A DNA stretch of 64,000 nucleotides, taken from Mesorhizobium sp. B2-1-8. GTDB taxonomy: Bacteria; Pseudomonadota; Alphaproteobacteria; Rhizobiales; Rhizobiaceae. The position numbers and the translations under genes are program-made. Positions 10,153 through 17,655 of the stretch are shown here, piece after piece. A model generated the notes under the pieces. That model saw nothing but the letters and a program-made list of their open reading frames with translations. It had not been told where the DNA came from and searched no databases. Position 1 is the stretch's first letter; each line of letters begins with the position of its first letter. The DNA lies in NCBI RefSeq assembly GCF_006442545.2, contig NZ_CP083952.1, forward strand, positions 1,302,001 through 1,366,000. The letters are read 5' to 3'.

Positions 10153-10212
10153 GGTTCTTCGATCCCGGGTTTCGCCTATGCCGGGCGAAGATGGTTGGAT
10201 TGCGGCATAGAG

Positions 10213-10241
10213 CAAACTGCCCGCTTTGAACAGGCGGGCAG
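10213..10241 (-). terminator. Rho-independent terminator of the EamA transporter gene
   Basis: On the minus strand, an 8-base GC stem (CTGCCCGC with GCGGGCAG) with a nine-base loop is followed by TTTGC. It lies between the stop of the transporter at 10283 and the start of the ThiE-like gene, so it fits termination of the former. Confidence 0.6.
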
Positions 10242-10282
10242 CCAGGATCGGGATCTTTGACCTGGGTAGCCAGTGTGTCGCC

Positions 10283-11188
10283 TTACTTGGTCGGCTGTGG
10301 GCTCGCGGCGGACGGTCTCGGTTTCCACAATGTCCAGCCGAGATTCATGCCGGCGGCGGCGATCAGGATGGCGGCGGCGCCGACGACCTGGCTGAGATGC
10401 AGCCGATGGCCGAAAGCGGTGACATCGACCAGGATGGCAACGACCGGATAGATGAAGGACAGCGATCCCTGCAGATGCGTCGGCAGCTTCTGGATGGCGC
10501 CGTACATCAGGATGTACATCAGGCCGGTGTGGACGATGCCGAGCGTCGCCAGCATGGCCCAGCTCCATGGATCGGCCGGAAGATGCGAGAGATTGGCGAA
10601 GGGCGCCAGCATGACTACGCCGACGCAGACCTGGATGAGTGCGATCAGATGCGGCGGCGTGCCCTTGAGCTTCTTGGTGACGATGGCGGCGACAGCCCAG
10701 AAGAAGGCGGCGGCCAGGGCCATCAGAATGCCGGCGAAATAGTTCGTACCGACATCGCCGGCATCGGGGGCGGCCCCGACGATCAGCACCATGCCGGCGA
10801 AGGCGATTGCCAGCCAGGTCAGCTTGGTCAATGTCAGCCGCTCGGCGAACAACAGCGCGCCGAAGCCGACCAGCATGAAGGGCTGCGTGTTGTAGACCGC
10901 GGTGGCGATCGAGATGGAGGCGCGCGAGAACGCGCTGAACAGGAGCAGCCAGTTGATGACGATCGCCGCGCCGCCCAGTGCCGCGAGGCCGATGACGCGC
11001 AACGACAGCCTGGTGCGCAACAATCCAAGCGAAGCGCAGATGATGAGCAGCGTCAGCGCGCCGAACGCGCAGCGCCAGAACACCACATCCATGATCGGCT
11101 GACCGGACATGATGACGAACCATCCGATCGTTCCCAGGATCGCCATTGCCGCCGACATTTCGACCGTGCCGCGTACAGTATCGTTCAT
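10283..11188 (-). CDS. DMT superfamily (EamA) transporter
   Basis: A 301-residue protein with ten hydrophobic segments forming two EamA halves, as in RhaT/YdcZ-type drug/metabolite transporters. The first half contains MDVVFWRCAFGALTLL, the second PHLIALIQVCVGVVML. Substrate is not predictable; amino acid or metabolite export is common in the family. It is divergent from an Lrp-type regulator gene 131 bases away, and this pairing is the usual layout for an amino-acid exporter under Lrp control (inference). I chose the ATG at 11188, MNDTVRGTVE. Confidence 0.9.
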   Translation of the reverse strand: MNDTVRGTVEMSAAMAILGTIGWFVIMSGQPIMDVVFWRCAFGALTLLIICASLGLLRTRLSLRVIGLAALGGAAIVINWLLLFSAFSRASISIATAVYNTQPFMLVGFGALLFAERLTLTKLTWLAIAFAGMVLIVGAAPDAGDVGTNYFAGILMALAAAFFWAVAAIVTKKLKGTPPHLIALIQVCVGVVMLAPFANLSHLPADPWSWAMLATLGIVHTGLMYILMYGAIQKLPTHLQGSLSFIYPVVAILVDVTAFGHRLHLSQVVGAAAILIAAAGMNLGWTLWKPRPSAASPQPTK

Positions 11189-11221
11189 GATAAGCCTCTG
11201 AACCCGTTGATGCGGCATAAT

Positions 11222-11290
11222 CTCACGCGATGTGAGAGCTTTCCATCTTTTGGAAAAGGCGATATGAGGCAGCTGCCTAATTATATTAGG
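11222..11290. promoter_or_regulatory. Palindrome cluster between EamA transporter and Lrp regulator
   Basis: Two short perfect palindromes lie in the 131-base divergent region: CTCAC-GCGAT-GTGAG at 11222-11236 and CCTAAT-TAT-ATTAGG at 11276-11290. An imperfect one (TTTCCA...TGGAAA) lies between them. The 15-base, AT-centred second palindrome has the look of an Lrp/AsnC-type operator. Binding by the adjacent regulator is inferred. Confidence 0.5.
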
Positions 11291-11319
11291 CTACTCCTCG
11301 AGAACCATGAGAAAGATAA

Positions 11320-11778
11320 ATGCTGGACGATCTCGACCGAAATCTGCTGGAAATCCTTGTCAGGGATGCGCGAACCTCACTGAAGGATCTGGCGGCCCAG
11401 GTCGGGCTGTCGTCGCCGAGCGTTTCGGAGCGTCTGCGGCGGCTCGAGGAACGGGGCGTCATCCGGGCGTTCACCGTCGAGATCGACCCGCTGGCGCTCG
11501 GCTATACGCTTCAGGCGATCGTGCGGATCAAACCTTTGCCGGGCAAGCTGCACATCGTCCAGAAGCTGATCGAGGAGATTGAAGAGTTCGGCGAATGCGA
11601 CAAGGTGACGGGAGATGACTGTTTCGTCGCCCGGCTGTACGTGCGCTCGATCGGCGACCTCGACGGCATTCTCGACCGTATCGCCGACAAGGCCGAGACC
11701 AGCACCGCCATCATCAAGGCACAGCCGATCCGGCGGCGACCGCCGCCCCTGGGGTTGCCGTCGGGCTCAGGGGCTTGA
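11320..11778 (+). CDS. Lrp/AsnC family transcriptional regulator
   Basis: A 152-residue protein with an N-terminal winged helix-turn-helix (LDDLDRNLLEILVRDARTS, then LKDLAAQVGLSSPSVSERLRRLE) and a C-terminal RAM/ACT-like effector domain (about 65-140, with VTGDDCFVARLYV). Lrp-family proteins form octamers that sense amino acids. The last 12 residues are Pro/Gly rich. The neighbouring divergent EamA transporter is its likely target, and the palindromes between them are candidate sites. It could also regulate itself. Confidence 0.93.
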   Translation: MLDDLDRNLLEILVRDARTSLKDLAAQVGLSSPSVSERLRRLEERGVIRAFTVEIDPLALGYTLQAIVRIKPLPGKLHIVQKLIEEIEEFGECDKVTGDDCFVARLYVRSIGDLDGILDRIADKAETSTAIIKAQPIRRRPPPLGLPSGSGA

Positions 11779-11863
11779 CACCGCGTGGCCGTGGTGGAAA
11801 GGCGCGGCCAGTCCACCAAATGTCAGTCTTCCGCCAGGTGCCTGTCTGAAGAGCGAGAAAAAC

Positions 11864-12592
11864 ATGGCGCAGAACATTTACGATCAACCGGATTTCTTCG
11901 CGGGCTACAGCCAGCTTGGCCGCTCGGTCGAAGGCCTCGAAGGCGCCGCCGAGTGGCCGGCGCTTCGCGCGATGCTGCCTGATGTCGCAGGCCTGAGGAT
12001 CGTCGACCTCGGCTGCGGCTTCGGCTGGTTCTGCCGCTGGGCGCACGATCAAGGCGCGGCCGACGTCCTTGGGCTGGACCTGTCGGAGAAGATGCTGGCC
12101 CGGGCGAGGGCCGCCGGCCCGGACACCGGCATCACCTATGAGAGGGCCAACCTCGACCAGCTAAGCCTGCCGCAAAGCGGCTTCGATCTCGCTTACAGCT
12201 CGCTCGCCTTGCACTATGTCGAGCATATTGCGCGCCTGTTCAGGACCGTGCACCAGGCCCTGTCGCCCGGCGGCCATTTCGTCTTCTCGACGGAGCATCC
12301 GATCTACATGACGCCGACCAATCCGGGCTGGTCGATCGATGGGGAGGGGAAAAAGACCTGGCCTGTCGACCGGTATCTGGTGGAAGGGCCACGCAAGACC
12401 GACTGGCTGGCCAAGGGGGTGGTGAAACATCACCGCACCATCGGCACCACGCTCAACACGCTGATCCGCACGGGTTTCACAATCGAGCATGTCGAGGAAT
12501 TCCGTCCAACGGACGCGCAGATCGCGGCCATGCCGGACCTTGCGGAAGAGCTCGAGCGGCCGATGTTCCTGCTGGTTTCGGCGCGCCGATAG
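11864..12592 (+). CDS. Class I SAM-dependent methyltransferase
   Basis: A 242-residue protein with SAM-binding motif I VDLGCGFGWF near residue 46, the acidic LGLDLSEKML near 70, and post-motif FDLAYSSLALHYVEHI near 107. These belong to the Methyltransf_11 family (ubiE/bioC-like fold). The C-terminal half (FSTEHPIYMTP) is shared by a group of small-molecule methyltransferases of unknown substrate. The start is the ATG at 11864, MAQNIYDQPDFF, with GAGCGAGAAA before it. It follows the Lrp gene by 85 bases, but no functional link can be shown. Confidence 0.88.
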   Translation: MAQNIYDQPDFFAGYSQLGRSVEGLEGAAEWPALRAMLPDVAGLRIVDLGCGFGWFCRWAHDQGAADVLGLDLSEKMLARARAAGPDTGITYERANLDQLSLPQSGFDLAYSSLALHYVEHIARLFRTVHQALSPGGHFVFSTEHPIYMTPTNPGWSIDGEGKKTWPVDRYLVEGPRKTDWLAKGVVKHHRTIGTTLNTLIRTGFTIEHVEEFRPTDAQIAAMPDLAEELERPMFLLVSARR

Positions 12593-12707
12593 GTGCTCGA
12601 AGCCCGTTAGCCGGGCCGGTCGCGGCCAGCCCATATTTGCGATCGCCGAGCAGACGATTCTGGGTTATTCAGGCGTCGACGCGCTTCCCTCCAGACCAGT
12701 CCCTCCC

Positions 12708-13478
12708 ATGTCAGACCTGCTTCTCGATCCGTGGTTCTACGCGGCCGCCGTCCCGGCGGTCATTCTGGTCGGCCTGTCCAAGGGCGGCTTCGGCGGCGCC
12801 GTCGGTTTCGTCGGCGTGCCGCTGATGGCGCTGACCATGCCGCCGGTCCAAGCGGCCGCCATCCTGCTGCCTATCCTGTGCCTTATGGACATCGTCTCGG
12901 TGTGGACGTGGTGGGGCGTGTACGACCGCAAGATGCTGGTCGACATGATGCCGGGCGCCGTCGTTGGCATCGGGCTTGGCTGGCTGACGGCGGCACTGGT
13001 CACCGAGGAAGCGGTGCGGCTCATCGTCGGCGCCGTTGCCATCATCTTCGTGCTGCGCTGGCTTTACCTGCAATTTCGTCATGGTTCCGACCATGCGGCC
13101 GAACCCAATCGCGTGGCCGCGGCCCTATGGGGCACTGTCGCCGGGTTCACCAGCTTCGTCGCCCATGTCGGTGGCCCGCCCTTCCAGGTCTATGCCTTGC
13201 CCATCCGGCTCGACCCCAAGGTGCTGTCGGGCACGGCAGCGATCTTCTTTGCCGCCACCAACGCGCTGAAGCTCATCCCCTATTTCGCGCTCGGCCAGTT
13301 CGACACCGCCAATCTGACGGCATCGGCGGTGCTGATGCCGCTGGCGCCGTTGTCGACCATTGCCGGTGCATGGCTGGTGCGGCGGATGCGGCCGGAGATC
13401 TTTTATCCCTTCACCTATGCGACCGTGGCGGTCGTGGCCGTGAAGCTCCTGTGGGACGGGATCGCCGGCCTCATGTAG
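12708..13478 (+). CDS. TSUP family (TauE/SafE-like) sulfite exporter-type permease
   Basis: A 256-residue protein with eight predicted helices in two homologous halves. Each half begins with the family-typical glycine motif: LVGLSKGGFGGAVGFVGVP near residue 20 and TVAGFTSFVAHVGGPPFQVY near residue 150. TSUP members export sulfite, sulfoacetate or other organic anions; the substrate is open. The start MSDLLLDPW was preferred over upstream codons in the same frame because family members begin there. Confidence 0.9.
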   Translation: MSDLLLDPWFYAAAVPAVILVGLSKGGFGGAVGFVGVPLMALTMPPVQAAAILLPILCLMDIVSVWTWWGVYDRKMLVDMMPGAVVGIGLGWLTAALVTEEAVRLIVGAVAIIFVLRWLYLQFRHGSDHAAEPNRVAAALWGTVAGFTSFVAHVGGPPFQVYALPIRLDPKVLSGTAAIFFAATNALKLIPYFALGQFDTANLTASAVLMPLAPLSTIAGAWLVRRMRPEIFYPFTYATVAVVAVKLLWDGIAGLM

Positions 13479-13494
13479 CGCATTCCAGCCCGCA

Positions 13495-14046
13495 TCAGGC
13501 GGCGCTTGGCACCATGCGTCTTGGCCGGCCGAGCGCCATCGCGGCACCGGCGGCAAGGACCAGCACCATGCCCGCCAGGACAGCGAAGTCGTGCAGGGTC
13601 GGCTTCAGAACCATGTCGGTGATGATGACAAGCATGACCGCATAATCGAAGCGAGCCGCCCGCAGGATGCGGTGGCCACAGGCAAGGGCTGCGGGCGTCA
13701 CGCCGTCCCTGGCGATCATCGCGGCCATGCGGTCGGCGGTCGGCTTGAAAACGAACATGCCGATGCAGAAGGTCGTGGCGTAGCCGGCAAGGCCGATCAG
13801 GACCCAGAGATCGGAGAAGCCGACCCAGAACGAGCACATGATCAATCCGAAGGCCAATGTCAGCATCGACATCGGCGCGAAGAAGCGGTTGCCCAACTCG
13901 CCGGTGGCGCGCATCGCCTGCAGCGTTCCCTGGATGTTGCCGGCACGATCCGCCAGCGTCGCCAGCACCATCAGCGTGAAGCCGCCGCCGACCCAAAGCG
14001 TCGCCGAAAGGATGTGCAGCAATTTGACGATGGAATACCAATCCAT
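13495..14046 (-). CDS. DUF2269 family membrane protein
   Basis: A 183-residue protein with four or five hydrophobic segments. The first, MDWYSIVKLLHILSATLWVGGG, has the HILSATLWVGG motif of DUF2269, with a conserved histidine that may bind haem or metal in a four-helix fold (inference). A pair of basic residues (GHRILRAARFDY) marks the third loop. Function not known. It converges on the TSUP gene with 16 bases between stops. Confidence 0.8.
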   Translation of the reverse strand: MDWYSIVKLLHILSATLWVGGGFTLMVLATLADRAGNIQGTLQAMRATGELGNRFFAPMSMLTLAFGLIMCSFWVGFSDLWVLIGLAGYATTFCIGMFVFKPTADRMAAMIARDGVTPAALACGHRILRAARFDYAVMLVIITDMVLKPTLHDFAVLAGMVLVLAAGAAMALGRPRRMVPSAA

Positions 14047-14363
14047 GGCTTTCTCCCCGATGCCCCTGGCGGCGCGTGCCATTGCCCGCCCGCCGATCAG
14101 ATGTCGCAGCGTTTAGCGCCGCGGCTGTTTCGGTACGATGTCGCGGAAAACCGGCTGTGTTTCAGACTGCCGGATAACGAAAGGAGCAACTAATATGATG
14201 AACGCACCGCCCGGTTTTCTGCTATGTCGGCAGTGTCGGGGGACGCGACATCGTCCGGAAACAATGCCGATGCTAGTGCCGACGCTGGAAGTCCGGCGGC
14301 GACGGCGCTGGCCTGACGATCAACTCATTCCCAGCTTGGGAAAAGGCAATTCGGGGGACTAAT
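14047..14363. other. Intergenic region with one weak small-ORF candidate
   Basis: Between the DUF2269 gene start and the gene at 14364. It holds the promoter of one or both. A good AAGGAG site at 14181-14186 precedes an ATG at 14195, described separately. No hairpin terminator or repeat is evident. Confidence 0.4.
14195..14362 (+). CDS. Possible small protein, unrecognised
   Basis: A 55-residue frame (MMNAPPGFLLCRQCRG...) preceded by AAGGAG at suitable spacing, ending just before the next gene. The CRQC pair is the only motif. Composition is Arg/Pro-rich, as in random high-GC frames, and another short frame (from 14223) overlaps it. The ribosome site is the only support, so it may be a small leader peptide or not a gene at all. 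Confidence 0.22.
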   Translation: MMNAPPGFLLCRQCRGTRHRPETMPMLVPTLEVRRRRRWPDDQLIPSLGKGNSGD

Positions 14364-14744
14364 ATGCAAGGGACAGCACGGAATTTCTTCACGCTGGCGA
14401 TCATCTATGCGCTGTGCGGCATGGCACTCGGCATCCACATGGCCATCAGCGACGACCACGGCCAGATGCCGACCCACGCCCACACGATGGTGGCTGGCTG
14501 GCTGATGTCGGCGGTCTTCGCGTTCTTTTACCACCTGTTTCCGGCAGCCGGGCAAAAGACACTGGCCCTCGTCCATTTCTGGCTGACGGCAATCAGCGGC
14601 ATCGGGCTCATGATCGGCCTTTATATACTGCTTGCCGGAAATCCGGGGATCGAGCCGTTGCTCGGGATATCGTCGATCGGCTTCTACGCAGGCATGCTGC
14701 TGTTCGCCTTCATTGCCTTGCCGGTGGTGTGGAAAAAGGCCTGA
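14364..14744 (+). CDS. Small four-helix membrane protein resembling part of heme-copper oxidase subunit I
   Basis: A 126-residue protein with four membrane helices. The stretch MPTHAHTMVAGWLMSAVFAFFYHLFP (about 35-60) has histidines H38, H40 and H56 arranged much as in the H-x-x-x-GW region of cytochrome oxidase subunit I (cbb3 type). True subunit I is about four times longer, so this is a free-standing relative that could bind haem. Start is the ATG after GGGGGAC. Not linked to other oxidase genes. Function inferred only weakly. Confidence 0.7.
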   Translation: MQGTARNFFTLAIIYALCGMALGIHMAISDDHGQMPTHAHTMVAGWLMSAVFAFFYHLFPAAGQKTLALVHFWLTAISGIGLMIGLYILLAGNPGIEPLLGISSIGFYAGMLLFAFIALPVVWKKA

Positions 14745-14861
14745 GTGAAGGCTGAAACCTGGCCTGTGCGGCTGTGCTGTTACGGCACAGAAACACGGCA
14801 TTGGGTCAAAAAATATCAGGGGTGTTAAGGGTTCATTAAGCTTTACAGGCGTTTACTATGT

Positions 14862-14961
14862 CCATCCAGTGATCTGGATTCTTACCGAGTGGTTGGAGCC
14901 ACTTTGTTTGACGCCTCCCTGTTAAACTCCTGAGAGCCGCCTTATCCGCGGCTCTTTTTTT
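14862..14961 (+). ncRNA. Candidate trans-acting small RNA with three hairpins (AbcR/alpha-r15-like layout)
   Basis: Directly visible in order: hairpin 1 ATCCAG-TGAT-CTGGAT (14864-14879); hairpin 2 AGTGG-TTGGAG-CCACT (14888-14903); a CU-rich unpaired stretch with GCCTCCC and ACTCCTGA, complementary to Shine-Dalgarno sequences; and an intrinsic terminator GAGCCGC-loop-GCGGCTC plus seven T (14934-14961). A TACTAT -10-like box at 14854 would put the 5' end near 14862-14867. Length (about 100 nt) and layout match rhizobial Hfq-dependent sRNAs such as AbcR/alpha-r15, which silence ABC transporter mRNAs. The family assignment is from memory of architecture only. Confidence 0.6.
14934..14961 (+). terminator. 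Intrinsic terminator of the candidate sRNA
   Basis: Seven-base stem GAGCCGC / GCGGCTC with loop CTTATCC and a run of seven T. It is one of the strongest terminators in the window, yet no protein gene ends nearby, which supports an RNA gene upstream. Confidence 0.85.
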
Positions 14962-14999
14962 GTCCGAATTCCGGCGGTATCCCGCACAGCCGAGCGCTG

Positions 15000-15014
15000 T
15001 TAACCTTCTGTTAA
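15000..15014 (+). promoter_or_regulatory. CtrA-type box (TTAA-N7-TTAA) upstream of DUF1465 gene
   Basis: TTAA CCTTCTG TTAA matches the full consensus of the alphaproteobacterial cell-cycle regulator CtrA, 115 bases upstream of the ATG at 15130. Two more exact copies in this window precede outer-membrane protein genes. Binding is inferred. Confidence 0.6.
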
Positions 15015-15129
15015 ACATGTGCTTGCCTTCACCCCGGACGAAGCGCATTTTCAAGCTTCAGTCTTATAGGGTCTCGGGTGTATCGGCAGAGAGCCGAATC
15101 GGCCGATTGCAAGTGCAGGGGCGTTATCA

Positions 15130-15663
15130 ATGAACGAGCCTTCGAAGGGCATTGCGAAAACCGTGAAGCTGGCGGAGCGCCGGGTTTTTTCGCACTCCTT
15201 CAAACCGCTTTACCAGGAAGGCATGGGACTGGTCGAACAGGCGGCGGAGTATCTCGACGGCAAGGGCCGGGCCGAGGCCAAGAAACTGTCGCGGCTGGCG
15301 GCCACGCTCTACGCGGCCGAATCGATGCGGCTGACCACCAGGCTGATGCAGGTCGCCTCGTGGCTGCTTTTGCAGCGCGCGGCGAATTCCGGCGAGATGA
15401 CCCGCGACCAGGTCGCATCGGAAAAGTCCAAGGTGCGCCTCGACACCGCTTCCGCCCATGACGAGGCGGCCGGCTGGGCCGAACTGCCGAATGATTTCCT
15501 CGACCTCGTCAACCGGTCGCTGCGCCTGCAGGCATTGGTGCGCCGCATGGATGAAGAGATCTACGGCGCCGGCGCGGTGGTCGACGTGCAGCCCGTCGCT
15601 CGCCGACCCAATCCGGTCTCGGACCAGATCAGCCTGCTCAACACGGCGTTCGCCCGCAATTAA
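15130..15663 (+). CDS. DUF1465 family protein
   Basis: A 177-residue cytoplasmic protein found in alphaproteobacteria (DUF1465). It begins with KTVKLAERRVFSHSFKPLYQEGMGL, followed by mostly helical segments (LSRLAATLYAAESMRLTTRLMQVASWLLLQRA, about 53-84) and the conserved LPNDFLDLVNRSLRLQALVRRMDEE near 118. Function is not established. Its place before ruvC and a CtrA box upstream suggest cell-cycle-linked expression. Transcription of ruvC from here is possible, as only 96 bases separate the genes. Confidence 0.85.
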   Translation: MNEPSKGIAKTVKLAERRVFSHSFKPLYQEGMGLVEQAAEYLDGKGRAEAKKLSRLAATLYAAESMRLTTRLMQVASWLLLQRAANSGEMTRDQVASEKSKVRLDTASAHDEAAGWAELPNDFLDLVNRSLRLQALVRRMDEEIYGAGAVVDVQPVARRPNPVSDQISLLNTAFARN

Positions 15664-15759
15664 GCGATTTCGCAATCGCTCCCCTTGAAATTGCAAGGGT
15701 TGTTTCCGGTTTGTTCACATTTCGCTGGCATCGCTGTCCGCCGGGGGTAAAGTCACCGG

Positions 15760-16272
15760 ATGGGGGACGCGATTCGCATCATCGGTATCGATCCGGGGCT
15801 CAGGCGCACCGGCTGGGGCATCGTCGAGAGCCTCGGCAATTCGTTGCGTTTTGTCGCTTCGGGTACCGTGCGCTCCGAGGACAAGGCGGCGCTGGCGACG
15901 CGGCTCTGCCAACTGCATGACGGGCTCGCCGAAGTCCTGCATCAGGCCATGCCGCATGAGGCCGCCGTCGAACAGACCTTCGTCAACAAGGACGCCGTTG
16001 CGACGCTGAAGCTCGGCCAGGCACGCGGCATCGCCATGCTGGTCCCGGCGCGGGCGGGCCTCGTCGTCGCCGAATATGCGCCCAATGCGGTGAAGAAGGC
16101 GGTGATCGGCGTCGGCCACGGCGACAAGAAGCAGATCCACATGATGGTGAAGGTGCTGCTGCCGAAGGCGATCTTCGACACCGAACACGCCGCCGACGCG
16201 CTGGCCATCGCGATCTGCCACGCGCATCACCGGCAGAGTGCTGCCTATCGGCTGGCGGCATTGGCATCATGA
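15760..16272 (+). CDS. ruvC: Crossover junction endodeoxyribonuclease RuvC
   Basis: A 170-residue Holliday-junction resolvase of normal length. The RNase H-like active site is complete: D11 in [13 protein letters not shown]71 in VEQTF, and H143/D146 in [10 protein letters not shown], the same set as in Thermus RuvC. It nicks junctions held by RuvAB. It is followed 13 bases later by ruvA. The final residues (YRLAALAS) are short compared with some homologues, but nothing essential is missing. Confidence 0.97.
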   Translation: MGDAIRIIGIDPGLRRTGWGIVESLGNSLRFVASGTVRSEDKAALATRLCQLHDGLAEVLHQAMPHEAAVEQTFVNKDAVATLKLGQARGIAMLVPARAGLVVAEYAPNAVKKAVIGVGHGDKKQIHMMVKVLLPKAIFDTEHAADALAIAICHAHHRQSAAYRLAALAS

Positions 16273-16285
16273 GAGGCTGTTGGGG

Positions 16286-16906
16286 ATGATCGGCAAGCTC
16301 ATGGGTACGCTCGACGAGGTCGACGAGGATTTCTGCCTCGTCGACGTGCACGGCGTAGGCTACGTCGCCTATTGCTCGGTGCGCACGCTCGCCGCGCTGC
16401 CTTCGCCCGGCGAGGCGGTGGTGCTGTTCATCGAGACCTATGTGCGCGAGGACATGATCCGGCTCTACGGCTTCCAGTCGCAGCTCGAGCGCGAATGGTT
16501 TCGGTTGCTGATGAACAACGTGCCGGGTGTCGGCGCCAAGGTGGCGCTGGCCATCCTGTCGACGCTGGCGCCGGCCGACCTCGCCAATGCCATTGCACTG
16601 CGCGACATCGCCATGATTTCCCGCGCCCCTGGCGTCGGCAAGAAGGTGGCCGAACGCATCGTCACCGAATTGAAGAACAAGGCGCCGGCCTATGCCGGTG
16701 CCGCTTCGGGCACGATCGGCCTGAAGCAGGAACTCGGTGAAGGCGTGGCGCCGGCGCCGATCACCGACGCTGTCTCGGCCCTGGTCAATCTCGGCTATTC
16801 GCGCGACACCGCCGCCAATGCGATATCGGCGGCGCTGAAGACGGCGGGTGAGGACGCAGATGCCTCGAAACTGATTCGCTTCGGACTGAAGGAATTGGCA
16901 CGGTGA
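16286..16906 (+). CDS. ruvA: Holliday junction branch migration complex subunit RuvA
   Basis: A 206-residue protein of standard length that binds four-way junctions as a tetramer and loads RuvB. It begins [20 protein letters not shown] (OB-fold domain I). Two helix-hairpin-helix motifs follow ([17 protein letters not shown] and [16 protein letters not shown]), then a flexible acidic linker and the C-terminal domain III ([16 protein letters not shown]) that contacts RuvB. Start ATG 16286 follows GGGG. Immediately downstream, a toxin-antitoxin pair separates it from ruvB. Confidence 0.97.
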   Translation: MIGKLMGTLDEVDEDFCLVDVHGVGYVAYCSVRTLAALPSPGEAVVLFIETYVREDMIRLYGFQSQLEREWFRLLMNNVPGVGAKVALAILSTLAPADLANAIALRDIAMISRAPGVGKKVAERIVTELKNKAPAYAGAASGTIGLKQELGEGVAPAPITDAVSALVNLGYSRDTAANAISAALKTAGEDADASKLIRFGLKELAR

Positions 16907-16969
16907 TTGCTTGAAAACAAAATTCCAACTACAATATGCTTTGTAAGTAATTTCTCAGAAAGTAAGACA

Positions 16970-17254
16970 ATGGGTGCTTGCGCAAGCCTGACATCGAAAG
17001 GCCAGCTTACCATCCCGAAGGACGTCAGGGATGCGCTGTCGCTGAAGGCGGGTGACATGATCGCCTGGACGGTAGTGGATGGCTACTTGATCGGGACGCC
17101 ACGCAATCTCGACTTTGTCGACCTAGCGGGATTCCTGGGAGATCCGCCCGGCGGCCCGGCTTCGCTCGAGGAAATCGATGCAGCGGTTCGGGACGCGGTT
17201 GGACGGCATGTTGTCGGGGACGCGCCGAAGGGCGGGCATGAGGGCGACGCGTGA
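16970..17254 (+). CDS. AbrB/MazE-type antitoxin (VapB-like)
   Basis: A 94-residue protein whose first half is a SpoVT/AbrB swapped-hairpin DNA-binding domain: SLTSKGQLTIPKDVRDALSLKAGDMIAW (residues 6-33). The C-terminal half (LAGFLGDPPGGPASLEEIDAAVRDAV) is the sort of flexible segment that wraps and blocks a PIN toxin. The ATG at 16970 is preferred over the TTG at 16907. The 63 bases between ruvA and this ATG are AT-rich, unlike their surroundings, and may hold a promoter controlled by the antitoxin itself. Its stop overlaps the start of the toxin gene. Confidence 0.85.
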   Translation: MGACASLTSKGQLTIPKDVRDALSLKAGDMIAWTVVDGYLIGTPRNLDFVDLAGFLGDPPGGPASLEEIDAAVRDAVGRHVVGDAPKGGHEGDA

Positions 17255-17655
17255 CGTCGATAGGCATCGATACGAACGTTCTGCTTCGAATGGTGCTGAA
17301 CGATGATGCCGAGCAAAGGGCAAAAGCCTTGGCTTTCGGCAAAGGCCTTAGTGAGGATACCCCAGGCTTTGTCAGCCTGATCGTCCTGGTCGAGTTCAGT
17401 TGGTCGCTGATTTCTCGCTACAGGATGTCCAGGGAACAAGTCCTGGCGGCAATTCAAAGACTGCTGAAAATCAGAACGCTGGTTTTCGAGGATTTCGATG
17501 CCATCGTGATCGCGCTCGAAAGGTCCAACATGCCGCAGGTTGACTTTGCCGATGCGCTCATCGCCGAACACAACCGAAATGCGGGCTGTTCCCACACAGT
17601 CACTTTCGATCTGCGGGCTGCAAGGGCCATTGCAAGCATGGAATTGCTGGCATGA
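17251..17655 (+). CDS. PIN-domain ribonuclease toxin (VapC-like)
   Basis: A 134-residue PIN-domain protein with the four-acid metal site: D7 in [11 protein letters not shown]48 in VLVEFSW, D98 (with D101) in VDFADALIA, and D120 in TFDLRAA. VapC toxins cleave tRNA or rRNA when the antitoxin is degraded. It begins with GTG inside the antitoxin stop (GTGA overlap), and its own stop overlaps the ruvB start (ATGA at 17652), so it sits translationally coupled within the ruvCAB operon. All catalytic residues are intact. Confidence 0.88.
   Translation: MTSIGIDTNVLLRMVLNDDAEQRAKALAFGKGLSEDTPGFVSLIVLVEFSWSLISRYRMSREQVLAAIQRLLKIRTLVFEDFDAIVIALERSNMPQVDFADALIAEHNRNAGCSHTVTFDLRAARAIASMELLA

Larger units (their letters stand above)
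14745..15129. other. Long intergenic region holding a candidate sRNA and a CtrA box
   Basis: No protein gene is convincing in these 385 bases. Two features are described separately: the sRNA candidate at 14862-14961 and a TTAA-N7-TTAA box at 15000-15014. The start of the region has an AT-rich run (AAAAAATATCAGG) that may be part of the sRNA promoter. Confidence 0.6.
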
